Below are positions 18,895 to 27,326 of a stretch of 64,000 bases of DNA, in pieces. A program made the position numbers and the translations under genes. Numbering within the stretch: position 1 is the first letter of the stretch; every line of letters starts with the position of its first letter. Source of the DNA: Zhihengliuella salsuginis (GTDB lineage: Bacteria; Actinomycetota; Actinomycetes; Actinomycetales; Micrococcaceae); NCBI RefSeq assembly GCF_014651715.1, contig NZ_BMXK01000011.1, forward strand, positions 62,001-126,000, in the 5' to 3' direction. Below the pieces are notes generated by a model that saw only the letters and a list, made by a program, of their open reading frames with translations, ran no database searches and was not told the origin of the DNA.

Positions 18895-20398
18895 GACCAC
18901 CCCGAACATCCTCTCGATCGCCGGTTCCGACCCGTCCGGCGGCGCCGGCATCCAGGCCGACCTGAAGTCCATCGCCGCGTGCGGCGGCTACGGGATGGCC
19001 GCCCTCACCGCCCTCACCGCCCAGAACACCCACGGCGTCACGGGCGTGCACCTGCCGCCGGCCGACTTCGTGACCGCGCAGCTGGACGCGGTCGCCGCCG
19101 ACGTCCGCGTGGACGCGGTCAAGATCGGCATGCTCGCGAATGTGGAGACCATCGAGGCCGTCGGCGCGTGGCTCGCCGCCCAGCGCACCGGCTCCGGCCC
19201 CGCGGTGGTGCTGGACCCGGTCATGGTCGCCACGAGCGGGGACCGCCTCACCGACGACGACGCCGTCGCCGCCCTGCGCTACCTGCTCTCCCACGCGGAC
19301 CTCGTCACCCCCAACCTGCCCGAGCTCGCCGTCCTGCTCGACACCGAGCCGGCCGCCACGTGGGCCGACGCCCTCGAGCAGGCCCAGCGCCTGGCGACGC
19401 AGGCGGACCTGCTGGTGCTCGCCAAGGGCGGGCACTTGGCCGGACACGACGACGGCGCCGCGGGCGGCCGGTGCCCGGACGCGCTCGTGGGACCGGACGG
19501 CGTCGTGCTGGAGCTGGACGACGAGCGCGTGGCGACGACGAACACGCACGGGACCGGCTGCTCGCTGTCCTCGGCGATGGCGACCCTGTACGCGCGGTTC
19601 GGCGACTGGCCCACCGCGCTGCGGGCCGCGAAGGGCTGGCTGACGCAGGCGCTGCGCGACGCGGATTCCCTCGACGTCGGCACCGGGCACGGCCCGGTCA
19701 ACCACCTGGGGCAGCTGTGGGACGGGCGCTCGGTCCCGGACCCCCGCGCCGACCTGGCGCACTGGTGGGAGCTGATCGGGGACCTGCGCGCGCGGATCGA
19801 CGGCGTCTGGTTCGTGAAGGAGCTCGCCGACGGTTCGCTGGCGCGGGCCGACTTCGAGCACTACCTGGCGCAGGACTCGATCTACCTGCGCACGTACTCC
19901 AAGGTGCTCTCGAAGGCCGCGCAGCTGGCCCCGACGCTGGCGGAGCAGCAGTTCTGGGCGAAGAGCGCGAGCGAGTGCCTGGAGATGGAGCTCGGGTTGC
20001 ACGAGGCGCGACTGGCCGAGGCGGAGGCCCGCGGCGAGACGCCGGCCGGCCCGGACGGTGCGCCGGCGTCGCCCGAGACGCGCTCCTACCTCAACCACCT
20101 GCTCTCGGCCGCGGCGGTCGGCTCCTACCCGGTGGTGGCCGCGGCCGTGCTGCCCTGCTACTGGCTGTACCAGGACATCGGGACGCGGCTGGCGGCCGCC
20201 AACCGGCCGGACCACCCGTACGCGGACTGGCTGGGCCTGTACTCGTCCCCGGAGTTCGACGCCGCCACCCGGCAGGCCATCGACATCACCCAGCGTCTGG
20301 CCCGGCAGGCGCCGCCGGCGGAGCGGGAGGCCATGCTGGACGCCTACCTGGAGTCCTCGCGGCAGGAGATGGACTTCTTCGCCCAACGCCGCCCGTGA
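18887..20398 (+). CDS. thiD: Bifunctional HMP(-P) kinase / aminopyrimidine aminohydrolase (ThiD-TenA fusion)
   Basis: The 503-residue protein fuses two thiamin enzymes. Residues 1-265 are ThiD: ILSIAGSDPSGGAGIQADLK (HMP binding), VLDPVMVATSG, LVTPNLPE and the anion hole NTHGTGCSLSSAMA. After a linker, residues 285-503 are TenA, a thiaminase II-type helical domain that recovers HMP from degraded thiamin: WFVKELADGSL, FEHYLAQDSIYL, the nucleophile Cys in LPCYWLY and the C-terminal Glu in SSRQEMDFF. The fusion makes salvage of base-degraded thiamin a two-step reaction on one chain. Third in the riboswitch operon. Confidence 0.95.
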   Translation: MPETTPNILSIAGSDPSGGAGIQADLKSIAACGGYGMAALTALTAQNTHGVTGVHLPPADFVTAQLDAVAADVRVDAVKIGMLANVETIEAVGAWLAAQRTGSGPAVVLDPVMVATSGDRLTDDDAVAALRYLLSHADLVTPNLPELAVLLDTEPAATWADALEQAQRLATQADLLVLAKGGHLAGHDDGAAGGRCPDALVGPDGVVLELDDERVATTNTHGTGCSLSSAMATLYARFGDWPTALRAAKGWLTQALRDADSLDVGTGHGPVNHLGQLWDGRSVPDPRADLAHWWELIGDLRARIDGVWFVKELADGSLARADFEHYLAQDSIYLRTYSKVLSKAAQLAPTLAEQQFWAKSASECLEMELGLHEARLAEAEARGETPAGPDGAPASPETRSYLNHLLSAAAVGSYPVVAAAVLPCYWLYQDIGTRLAAANRPDHPYADWLGLYSSPEFDAATRQAIDITQRLARQAPPAEREAMLDAYLESSRQEMDFFAQRRP

Positions 20399-20427
20399 GA
20401 CGGCGCCGGCGGGCCTAGGCTGGGTGC

Positions 20428-21360
20428 GTGATCAAGTACACGCTGAAGCAGCTGCAGTATTTCGTGGCGGTCGCCGACGCCGGGTCCCTCTCGGGCGCGG
20501 CGGTCGCCTGCCACATCTCGCAGGCCGCGGTCTCGCAGTCGCTGACGGAGCTGGAGCGCGAGGTCGGGGCGCAGCTGGTGGTGCGCCACCGCGCCCGCGG
20601 CGTCGTCCTGACGGCCATGGGCTCCCGCTTCCTGCAGGACGCCCGCTCGCTGATCCGCCACGCGGAGGACGTGCAGGCGTCCGCCACGGAACGGCAGGAG
20701 GAGCTCGTCGGGCCGCTCGTGATCGGCTGCTACACGAGCCTCTCCGCGTTCTGGCTGCCCGTGATCGGGGAGAAGTTCATCCGGCCGAACCCCGGCCTGG
20801 ACGTGACGATCATCGAGGGCGACGGCGCCGAGCTTCAGGAGCGGATGCTGGACGGGTACGTCGACGCCGTGCTCACCCACACCCGGCACCTGCTGCCGCA
20901 GGTCGACTCGACGGCCGTGATGAGGGGGCGCCCCTACGTCCTGGTCGCGGCCGACCACCGCCTGGCCCACCGCGGGAGCGTGCAGCTGACGGAACTGGCC
21001 GACGACGACTTCGTCCAGCTCGACATCCCGACCGTCCGAGAGAACCAGCTGGTCAACCTGCGCCTGTCCGGCCTGGACCCGCACATCGCGTGGAAGTCCA
21101 GCAGCTTCGAGGCGGTGCGCGGCATGGTCGCCCGCGGACTCGGGTACACGGTGCTGGTCCAGCGCCCGCCGGTCGACGTCAGCTACGACGGCCTGCCGCT
21201 GGCCGCCCTGGAGATCGACGGCGACGTCGGCCACAGCGACATCTGCGTCGCCTACTCGCCCGCGCACCGCATGAGCCTGCGGCTCGCCGCGTTCATCGAC
21301 TTCTGCGTGGCCGCCGGCGAGGAGAAGGAACGACGCCGGGAGCCGGCCAGCGACGGCTGA
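20428..21360 (+). CDS. LysR-family transcriptional regulator
   Basis: The 310-residue regulator has an N-terminal winged HTH (LKQLQYFVAVADAGSLSGAAV, then ISQAAVSQSLTELEREVGAQL) and the two-lobed effector domain from about residue 90. A TAGGCT box lies seven bases before the GTG, implying a leaderless message independent of the thiamin operon only 29 bases upstream. The gene runs towards the MHS symporter-hydrolase operon on the opposite strand, and no other target is near, so it likely controls that operon. Effector unknown. Confidence 0.88.
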   Translation: MIKYTLKQLQYFVAVADAGSLSGAAVACHISQAAVSQSLTELEREVGAQLVVRHRARGVVLTAMGSRFLQDARSLIRHAEDVQASATERQEELVGPLVIGCYTSLSAFWLPVIGEKFIRPNPGLDVTIIEGDGAELQERMLDGYVDAVLTHTRHLLPQVDSTAVMRGRPYVLVAADHRLAHRGSVQLTELADDDFVQLDIPTVRENQLVNLRLSGLDPHIAWKSSSFEAVRGMVARGLGYTVLVQRPPVDVSYDGLPLAALEIDGDVGHSDICVAYSPAHRMSLRLAAFIDFCVAAGEEKERRREPASDG

Positions 21361-21369
21361 CCGGCTCCC
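21338..21369 (+). terminator. Hairpin overlapping the LysR stop codon
   Basis: GGGAGCCGG (21338-21346) pairs with CCGGCTCCC (21361-21369), placing the TGA in the loop. It sits between converging genes and can serve both strands. No T-run follows. Confidence 0.5.
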
Positions 21370-21394
21370 GGGCTCCTGCGGTGCTGCTGCGGAC

Positions 21395-22726
21395 CTAGTG
21401 CATGTCCGCGGCGTCGAGGTCCTTGTCCTTGCCCTCCCGGATGCCGCGCATCGCGAGGGCGGCCACCAGGAACGCGCCCACCCAGACGGCTCCGGCCAGC
21501 CAGAGCCCTCCGCCGGCGACGATGACCAGGGCGCTGACGATCATCGGCGTGAATCCTGCGCCGATCGTGGAGGACAGCTGGTAGACCAGCGAGGCGCCGG
21601 TGTACCGGATGCGGGTCGGGAACAGCTCGGCCGTGAAGGCGCCGAACGGACCGAAGATGAACGCCTGGACCAGCCCGTTGGCCAGGAACAGGGCGATCAT
21701 GAAGATCCAGATCTCTCCGAGCTCCAGCCCCCACATTATCGGCAGGGCCAGGAGGGCGCCCGCGGCGATGCCGATCATCATGACGGGGCGGCGGCCGATC
21801 CGGTCGGAGTACCGGGCGGCGATCCAGACGCCGATCACGGTCAGGGTGGCGCCGAGGGCCTTGATGAGCAGGACCGAGGTGCGGTCCATGCTGGCGCTCT
21901 CGACGACGTAGGAGACAGCCCAGACCGTCATGACCCCCTGGACGGTGTAGGAGCTCATGCCCACGAGCGTGCCGAGGATGACGGACTTGGGGTACTTGGT
22001 CAGCACCTCGGACAGGGGCAGCTTCTTCTCCGCGGCCTTGTCCTCCAGCGCCACGAACAGCGGCGACTCCGCGACCTTGAGGCGGATGATCAGGCCCACG
22101 CCGATCAGCACGATGCTGAAGAGGAACGGAACCCGCCAGCCCCAGGACAGGAACTGGTCCTCCGGCAGCACGGAGACGGCGGAGACGGCGAGCGTCGCCA
22201 GCACGGCGCCGGCGGGCCCGCCCATGTTCGCGAAGCTCGCGGCGAAGCCGCGGCGCCGCTTCGGCGCGTGCTCGAGCGCCATGAGCATGGCGCCTCCCCA
22301 CTCGCCGCCGACGGCGAGACCCTGGATCACGCGGAGCAGGATGAGGATCACGGGTGCGGCCATGCCGATCTGCGCCGTGGTGGGCAGCAGGCCGATGAGC
22401 GTCGTGGCGATGCCCATCATCAGCATCGAGGTGACGAGCACGCCCTTGCGGCCGAGCTTGTCGCCGAAGTGGCCGAACACGATGCCGCCGAGCGGCCGGG
22501 CCAGGTAGCCGGCCGCGAGAGTCGCGAAGGAGGCGAAGATCGCCACGGACGGCTCGAGTTCGGTGAAGTAGACCTTGTTGAAGACGAGCGAGGCCGCCGT
22601 CGCGTAGAGGATGAAGTCGTAGAACTCGATCGCGCTGCCGATGAAGGACGAGGCGAGGATGCGCCGCATCTGCGGCGAGTTCAGGCTGGGGACCTTCAGT
22701 TCGGGTTCGCTGGTGGTGGTGCTCAT
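21395..22726 (-). CDS. MFS metabolite:H+ symporter (MHS family, shikimate/proline transporter-like)
   Basis: The 443-residue transporter opens with the MHS pattern ASSFIGSAIEFYDFILYATAA, followed by ARPLGGIVFGHFGDKLGRKGVLV (motif A), PVILILLRVIQGLAVGGEWGGAM and the second-half RYSDRIGRRPVMMIG. These mark the sugar-transporter subgroup that imports organic acids, shikimate, betaine or proline with protons. The start overlaps the stop of the upstream hydrolase gene (ATGA). A route of entry for the substrate cleaved by that hydrolase is the natural reading, unproven. Confidence 0.9.
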   Translation of the reverse strand: MSTTTSEPELKVPSLNSPQMRRILASSFIGSAIEFYDFILYATAASLVFNKVYFTELEPSVAIFASFATLAAGYLARPLGGIVFGHFGDKLGRKGVLVTSMLMMGIATTLIGLLPTTAQIGMAAPVILILLRVIQGLAVGGEWGGAMLMALEHAPKRRRGFAASFANMGGPAGAVLATLAVSAVSVLPEDQFLSWGWRVPFLFSIVLIGVGLIIRLKVAESPLFVALEDKAAEKKLPLSEVLTKYPKSVILGTLVGMSSYTVQGVMTVWAVSYVVESASMDRTSVLLIKALGATLTVIGVWIAARYSDRIGRRPVMMIGIAAGALLALPIMWGLELGEIWIFMIALFLANGLVQAFIFGPFGAFTAELFPTRIRYTGASLVYQLSSTIGAGFTPMIVSALVIVAGGGLWLAGAVWVGAFLVAALAMRGIREGKDKDLDAADMH

Positions 22727-23790
22727 CGGGTGGCTGCCATTTCTGTCGTCCCGGCGGCCCCGGCATCGTCGCCGGCTCCGCCGAAGTGGATGATATCGAG
22801 ATCGTCGGGGACCAGGAAGTCCCCGGAGAAGGAGGCGCCGTGGGAGCGCCAGACGTCGACCGGCGTCGTGCCGGGGACCAGGTGGTGCAGGGCGAGCGCC
22901 GAGGCGCCGGCGCGCTCGGCGATCCGGATGGCCTGCGCGGGCGAGGTGTGGGAGCGGCGGTGGTGGTCCATCGACGCCCTCGCCTCCTCGGTGTCCTGCC
23001 CGCCGTAGCTGCGTTCGACCCAGTCGAAGTCGATGGCCTCGTGCAGCAGCAGGTCCGTGCCGGTGGCGAGGCGCACGAGGTTGTCGCAGGGGGCGGTGTC
23101 GCCGGAGATCGTCACCGAGCCGCCGGCCGTGTCGAACCGGAAGGCGAAGGCCGGGGCGATCGGCGGGTGCTCCACCAGGGTGGCGGTCACGGTGACCCGC
23201 TCGTCCCGGTACACCTCGAACGGCTCCAAGGATGCCGGCGTCGGATTCTCGTTCGGGTGGTAGCCGGAGGCGGCGGGAATCTCGATGTCGGAGGCCGCGA
23301 AGCGGTCGGCCGGCGACGGGCGCAGGGCGTCGATGATGCGGTCGTTGAGGTCGGTCGCGTGGGCATGCATGAGCCGCTCGAACATCTCGGCGGTCCCCGG
23401 GGTGGGCGAGGCCGGGTTGAGCGGCGTCGGCGGCGTGACCGCCCGCGGCGAGACCGGGGGCAGGGCCCCGCGGTCGCCCGGGCCGATGATGCGGACCGGA
23501 TCCTGGCCGGCGCGCAGGGTGAAGAGGCCGAAGACGGCCAGACTGGCCAGGTCGATCGTGTGGTCGGAGTGCAGGTGGGTCAGGAAGATGGAGCGGACGT
23601 CGCCGACCGAGTAGCCCGCCTTCATGAGCTGGTTGCCGACTCCCGTGCCGGCGTCGACGAGGTAGACGGCTCCGTCGACGACGACGGCCGTGGAGATCCC
23701 CGCGCGGCGGCCGGCGTTCTCGCCGGTCCACCAGCGCGGGCCCCCGGCCGTGCCGAGGGTGACCACGTGGGGTGCGGTGGGGTGGTTCAT
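22723..23790 (-). CDS. MBL-fold metal-dependent hydrolase, RNase Z-like subgroup
   Basis: A 355-residue hydrolase with the dinuclear zinc motif THLHSDHTID (His72, His74, Asp76, His77), the later ligand region TISGDTAPCDNLVRLATG and a C-terminal His in LHHLVPG. SGDT..C.NLV followed by LLHEA is characteristic of the RNase Z/arylsulfatase-like group, but a housekeeping tRNase Z is unlikely: it is in an operon with a transporter and is longer. A strong CTGGAGG site lies before the ATG at 23790; the codon at 23832 is rejected. Probably an esterase, lactonase or sulfatase for an imported compound. Confidence 0.85.
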   Translation of the reverse strand: MNHPTAPHVVTLGTAGGPRWWTGENAGRRAGISTAVVVDGAVYLVDAGTGVGNQLMKAGYSVGDVRSIFLTHLHSDHTIDLASLAVFGLFTLRAGQDPVRIIGPGDRGALPPVSPRAVTPPTPLNPASPTPGTAEMFERLMHAHATDLNDRIIDALRPSPADRFAASDIEIPAASGYHPNENPTPASLEPFEVYRDERVTVTATLVEHPPIAPAFAFRFDTAGGSVTISGDTAPCDNLVRLATGTDLLLHEAIDFDWVERSYGGQDTEEARASMDHHRRSHTSPAQAIRIAERAGASALALHHLVPGTTPVDVWRSHGASFSGDFLVPDDLDIIHFGGAGDDAGAAGTTEMAATR

Positions 23791-23852
23791 GAAGTGGCCT
23801 CCAGGAGCGCTTCGTTGTGTGCTGGCGATCACTCAAGCGTGAACCCGGAATG

Positions 23853-23893
23853 AACCGTTGTAAAACTGTTTTTTTCTGACATTATGAACGGTT
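23853..23893. promoter_or_regulatory. AACCGTT/AACGGTT inverted repeat in the divergent control region
   Basis: AACCGTT at 23853-23859 and its exact complement AACGGTT at 23887-23893 flank a strikingly T/A-rich stretch (aaaactgttttttt) between the hydrolase operon and the permease gene. The right copy lies in the spacer of the permease promoter. It is a candidate operator for either side; the nearest regulator is the LysR protein. Confidence 0.45.
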
Positions 23894-23904
23894 TTCCTTA
23901 TAAC
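23876..23904 (+). promoter_or_regulatory. Sigma-70-type promoter of the nucleobase permease
   Basis: CTGACA (23876-23881), a 17-base spacer and TATAAC (23899-23904) form an unusually canonical promoter for this GC-rich genome, about 100 bases before the permease ATG. Confidence 0.65.
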
Positions 23905-24004
23905 TAGTTCGGGGCCGCTCCCCGGTAAAATGCCTGGAGTCCGCCGGCCCGCACTGGCACGGCGCACCGGCCCCACCCGCACCGCACCCTCTCGGAAGGC
24001 CCCC

Positions 24005-25327
24005 ATGAGCAACCCCCTCGGCTTCGGCTGGAAGCTGCACGGCGACGGCAGGACCATCCGGCCCGGCTCGGTCGTCGCCCCGGACGAGCGCCTGAACTGG
24101 CTGCAGACCACCGGCATCGGCGTCCAGCACGTCATGGCCATGTTCGGCGCGACCGTCCTGGTCCCCGCGATCACGGGCTTCCCGGCCACCACCACGCTGC
24201 TGTTCTCCGGTATCGGCACCCTCCTCTTCCTGATCATCACGGCCGGCCGGGTGCCCAGCTACCTGGGTTCCTCGTTCGCGTTCCTCGCCCCGGTCGCCGC
24301 CGCCACCAGCGCCCACGGCATGGCCGGAGCGCTCGGCGGCATCGTCGTCGCGGGCGCGGCGCTGTTCCTGATCGGCGTGATCGTGCAGAAGGCCGGCACC
24401 GGCTGGATCCACCGCCTGATGCCGCCGGCGGTCATGGGCACGATCGTCGCCCTGATCGGCCTGAACCTCGCCGGCACCACGCTGACCCCGATGCAGGAGG
24501 TCCCGCTGACGACGTTCGCCACGGTCGGCGCGATCGTCATCTCCGCGGTCCTGTTCAAGGGGCTGCTCGGCCGCCTGTCGATCCTCGTCGGCATCGCGGT
24601 CGGCTACGTCGTCGCGCTGGCCCAGGGCCAGGTGGACTACACGACGGTCTCCGCGGCCTCCTGGGTCGGCGCCCCGGTCTTCACCGCGCCCGCGTTCCAC
24701 CTGGACGTCATGCTCGTGTTCGTGCCGGTGGTCTTCGTCCTCATCGCGGAGAACATCGGCCACGTCAAGACGGTCTCCCTCATGACCCGCCGCGATCTCG
24801 ACGGCGTCTACGGCCGCGCGATCATGGCGGACGGCGCCGCGACCATCCTCGCCGGCGCGGGCGGCGGTTCCGGTACGACGACGTACGCCGAGAACATCGG
24901 CGTGATGGCGTCGTCGCGCGTGTACTCGACGGCCGCCTACTGGGTGGCCGGCGTCGTGGCGGTCCTGCTGGCGTTCTCACCGAAGGTCGGGGCGGTCATC
25001 AACACGATTCCGGCCGGCGTGACGGGCGGCGCGGGCATCATCCTGTACGGCATGATCGGGATGATCGGCGCGCGCCTGTGGGTGCAGAACAAGGTGGACT
25101 TCGCGAACCCGATCAACCTGATGACGGCGGGCGCCGGCCTGATCATCGCGATCGCCATGGGCTCGAGCGCCCTCATGATCGGCAACCTGCAGCTCGGCGG
25201 CATCGCGATCGGCACGATCGCCACCCTGGCGATCTTCCACATCATGACGCTCATCGCCCGGGCCCGCGGCACGGAGCCGGTCGACGAGGAAGAGGAGCAC
25301 GCGGTCGAGCCGAGCAAGGTCGGCTGA
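24005..25327 (+). CDS. NCS2 uracil/xanthine permease
   Basis: The 440-residue permease imports a nucleobase with protons. NCS2 hallmarks: LQTTGIGVQHVMAMFGATVLVP at the N-terminus (the His binds substrate in UraA), FVLIAENIGHVKTV (key Glu) and GGGSGTTTYAENIGVMASSRVYS (second key Glu). Predicted 14 helices, with GMIGMIGARLWVQNKVDF near the end. This pattern is nearer the uracil than the xanthine branch. Start chosen at the ATG after GGAAGG; the upstream frame to 23930 is leader. An acidic C-terminal tail is present. Confidence 0.92.
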   Translation: MSNPLGFGWKLHGDGRTIRPGSVVAPDERLNWLQTTGIGVQHVMAMFGATVLVPAITGFPATTTLLFSGIGTLLFLIITAGRVPSYLGSSFAFLAPVAAATSAHGMAGALGGIVVAGAALFLIGVIVQKAGTGWIHRLMPPAVMGTIVALIGLNLAGTTLTPMQEVPLTTFATVGAIVISAVLFKGLLGRLSILVGIAVGYVVALAQGQVDYTTVSAASWVGAPVFTAPAFHLDVMLVFVPVVFVLIAENIGHVKTVSLMTRRDLDGVYGRAIMADGAATILAGAGGGSGTTTYAENIGVMASSRVYSTAAYWVAGVVAVLLAFSPKVGAVINTIPAGVTGGAGIILYGMIGMIGARLWVQNKVDFANPINLMTAGAGLIIAIAMGSSALMIGNLQLGGIAIGTIATLAIFHIMTLIARARGTEPVDEEEEHAVEPSKVG

Positions 25328-25384
25328 CCCGCCGGCCGGCTGTCTCGAGGGCCCCGTACGCCGACCGGCGTGCAGGACCTTCAT

Positions 25385-25621
25385 TTATTCGAGGCCGGTA
25401 TCCCCAGCGCCGCGCCCTGGCCGCTCGCGCCACGCCAGCACGACGGCCTTCACGGCGTAGCCGACGACGAAGACGCCGAGCAGCGCCCATAGCCGGGGCG
25501 CGTCGAAAAACCGATACAGGATTTCCGCCACGACGATCAGGGCGAGCGTGAAGGCGAGCGAGGACAGAAAGTCTCGAGTCCGCCTGTGGCTCCCAGCCGC
25601 ACCTACTGAATTCTCAACCAT
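25385..25621 (-). CDS. Small two-helix membrane protein, unknown
   Basis: From the ATG at 25621 this encodes 78 residues: a short polar N-terminus (MVENSVGAAGSHRRTRDF), a first helix LSSLAFTLALIVVAEILYRFF, a short loop (DAPR), a second helix LWALLGVFVVGYAVKAVVLAW and a basic tail. GC is lower than in neighbouring genes, but codon third positions remain mostly G/C. I recognise no family. It is divergent from the APH-like gene at 25691 and shares its control region. Confidence 0.55.
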   Translation of the reverse strand: MVENSVGAAGSHRRTRDFLSSLAFTLALIVVAEILYRFFDAPRLWALLGVFVVGYAVKAVVLAWRERPGRGAGDTGLE

Positions 25622-25690
25622 CTGAGCGACGCTAACACGCGATGTCACATCGAGGACGGGGCCCGCGCCTCTTGGACCTAGACTGGAACC

Positions 25691-26692
25691 GTGGCCCAGT
25701 GGAATGAAACGTGGAAGAGCGAGCAGTGGCGCGCCGACGCCGCGCAGTGGATCGACCTGGTCCTGATGACGTACGAGCTCACCAAGACGGGCGAGCCGCA
25801 ACAGACCTTCAACGGCATCTTCTCCACGCAGATCTCCGTCCCGACGGACCACGGCAAACTGTTCTTCAAGGCCAACAACCCCGGCCAGTACGCCGAGGTC
25901 TCGGTGACGGCCGTGGCCGCGAACCTGGCGCCGGATCAGCTGATCATGCCGCTCGCGATCGAGCCGCAGCGCGGCTGGATGATCACCCCCGACTACGGGG
26001 AGACGCTGCGCGTGCTCCCGACCACCGACTACCAGCTGTGGGCGCGCATGCTCCGCGACTTCGCGAAGGTCCAGCGCAGCCTCGTCGACTTCGGGGAGAC
26101 CCTGTTCGACGCCGGCCTGCTGCACCTGGATCCTGCCTGGCTGCCGCACTACATCGACGACCAGCTGGTCCTGCACGCCTCGATGCCGCGCGGGCACGCC
26201 CTGCACCTTCCGGCGCGCGACGCCGAGGACCTCGACGGCCAGCTCGGCGAGGTCAAGGGCATGTGCGAGTTCCTCGCCGCCGGACCCGTCCCCCTGTCCC
26301 TCGAGCACAACGACCTGCACCGCGGCAACGCGTTCGTCCCGACGACCCCGGACGAGCCGCTGCGCTTCATGGACCTCGGCGACTCGTACTGGGCGCACCC
26401 CTTCGGCTCGCTCGGCACGCCGATCCGGGTCATGTGCGAGGAGCTGAAGACGACCCCGAACGACCCCCGCATCCGCAGCGCCGTCACCAGCTACCTGGAG
26501 CAGTGGACGGACTTCGGGACGGTCGAGGAGCTGTGGGAGTACGTGGAGCCGGCGCTGCGGGCCGGCAAGCTGCAGCAGCACGCCATGGCGATGCGCATCC
26601 TCGCGGACGCCTCCGAGCAGGACCTCGAAGAGCACGCCGGCCTGGCCCTGCGCCCCCTCGCGGAGCTCGCGCAGCCGATCTTCACCGACTGA
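25691..26692 (+). CDS. APH-like phosphotransferase-fold protein
   Basis: A 333-residue protein with a kinase-like fold of the aminoglycoside/choline phosphotransferase type: the Lys in HGKLFFKANNPG is in the usual ATP-binding strand, the catalytic loop is LSLEHNDLHRGNAFV (HxDxxxxN) and the metal Asp is in RFMDLGDSYWAHPFGSL in place of DFG-like DxD. TAGACT lies seven bases before the GTG, so the message is leaderless. Small-molecule phosphorylation is expected; substrate unknown. No resistance context is present. Confidence 0.8.
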   Translation: MAQWNETWKSEQWRADAAQWIDLVLMTYELTKTGEPQQTFNGIFSTQISVPTDHGKLFFKANNPGQYAEVSVTAVAANLAPDQLIMPLAIEPQRGWMITPDYGETLRVLPTTDYQLWARMLRDFAKVQRSLVDFGETLFDAGLLHLDPAWLPHYIDDQLVLHASMPRGHALHLPARDAEDLDGQLGEVKGMCEFLAAGPVPLSLEHNDLHRGNAFVPTTPDEPLRFMDLGDSYWAHPFGSLGTPIRVMCEELKTTPNDPRIRSAVTSYLEQWTDFGTVEELWEYVEPALRAGKLQQHAMAMRILADASEQDLEEHAGLALRPLAELAQPIFTD

Positions 26693-26731
26693 CACTCGCC
26701 GGGCAGGGCACACGGTGGCATAATCTGCCTC

Positions 26732-27283
26732 ATGTCGATCCTCGCCCAGAACCTCCTCGTCTTCCAGCAGACCAAGAACTTCTCGAAGAACGACTTCGCC
26801 ATCATGGACGGCGCGGGGCAGCAGGTCGCCCATGTCGAAACGGGCGGAAGCACCCTCGGGCGCATGTTCAAGGGCGCCCGCCAACTGACCGTCTTCGACG
26901 GTCCGGACAATCCGATCATCCAGGTCAAGGACACCATGACGTTCGGCCGCGACCGGCTCGAGGTCCTCGACGGCCAGGGCAATCCGCTCGCCAGCCTGGT
27001 CAAGCGCATCACGTTCTTCAAAACCCGCATCACGATCGACCTGCAGGGCGAGGAACTCGATCTCCGCGGCAACCTCTGGGGGTTCGACTTCCAGGTCACC
27101 GGCCCCGACGGCGACCTCGCGACCGTCTCCCGCGAATGGTCCGGCATGGGCAACGCCTTCCTCGGCAAGTCGACCTACGCGCTCCACCTCGCCGACGAGC
27201 TCACGGCCCCGCAACGGCAGGCGGTCATCGGCTCGATTCTGGCCCTCGACCTCATCCGGGAGAAGGAGCAGCGCAGCAACTGA
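26732..27283 (+). CDS. LURP-one/phospholipid-scramblase-like protein
   Basis: The 183-residue protein has the twelve-stranded tubby-like pattern of LURP1/scramblase relatives: LLVFQQTKNFSKNDFAIMD, a run of alternating strands (NPIIQVKDTMTFGRDRLEVLD, cut here by turns), LDLRGNLWGFDFQV and STYALHLADEL. Bacterial members are of unknown role, perhaps binding lipid or the envelope. A CATAAT box lies about ten bases before the ATG, suggesting another near-leaderless start. Confidence 0.75.
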   Translation: MSILAQNLLVFQQTKNFSKNDFAIMDGAGQQVAHVETGGSTLGRMFKGARQLTVFDGPDNPIIQVKDTMTFGRDRLEVLDGQGNPLASLVKRITFFKTRITIDLQGEELDLRGNLWGFDFQVTGPDGDLATVSREWSGMGNAFLGKSTYALHLADELTAPQRQAVIGSILALDLIREKEQRSN

Positions 27284-27326
27284 CGCGGCCCAACTGAGGC
27301 TCACGAGCAAGCAGCGCCTACGCTCG

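Noticed and set aside
22723-23790. Housekeeping tRNase Z annotation for the MBL-fold protein
   Set aside because: The zinc motif fits, but the operon with a transporter and the insertions argue for a metabolite hydrolase.
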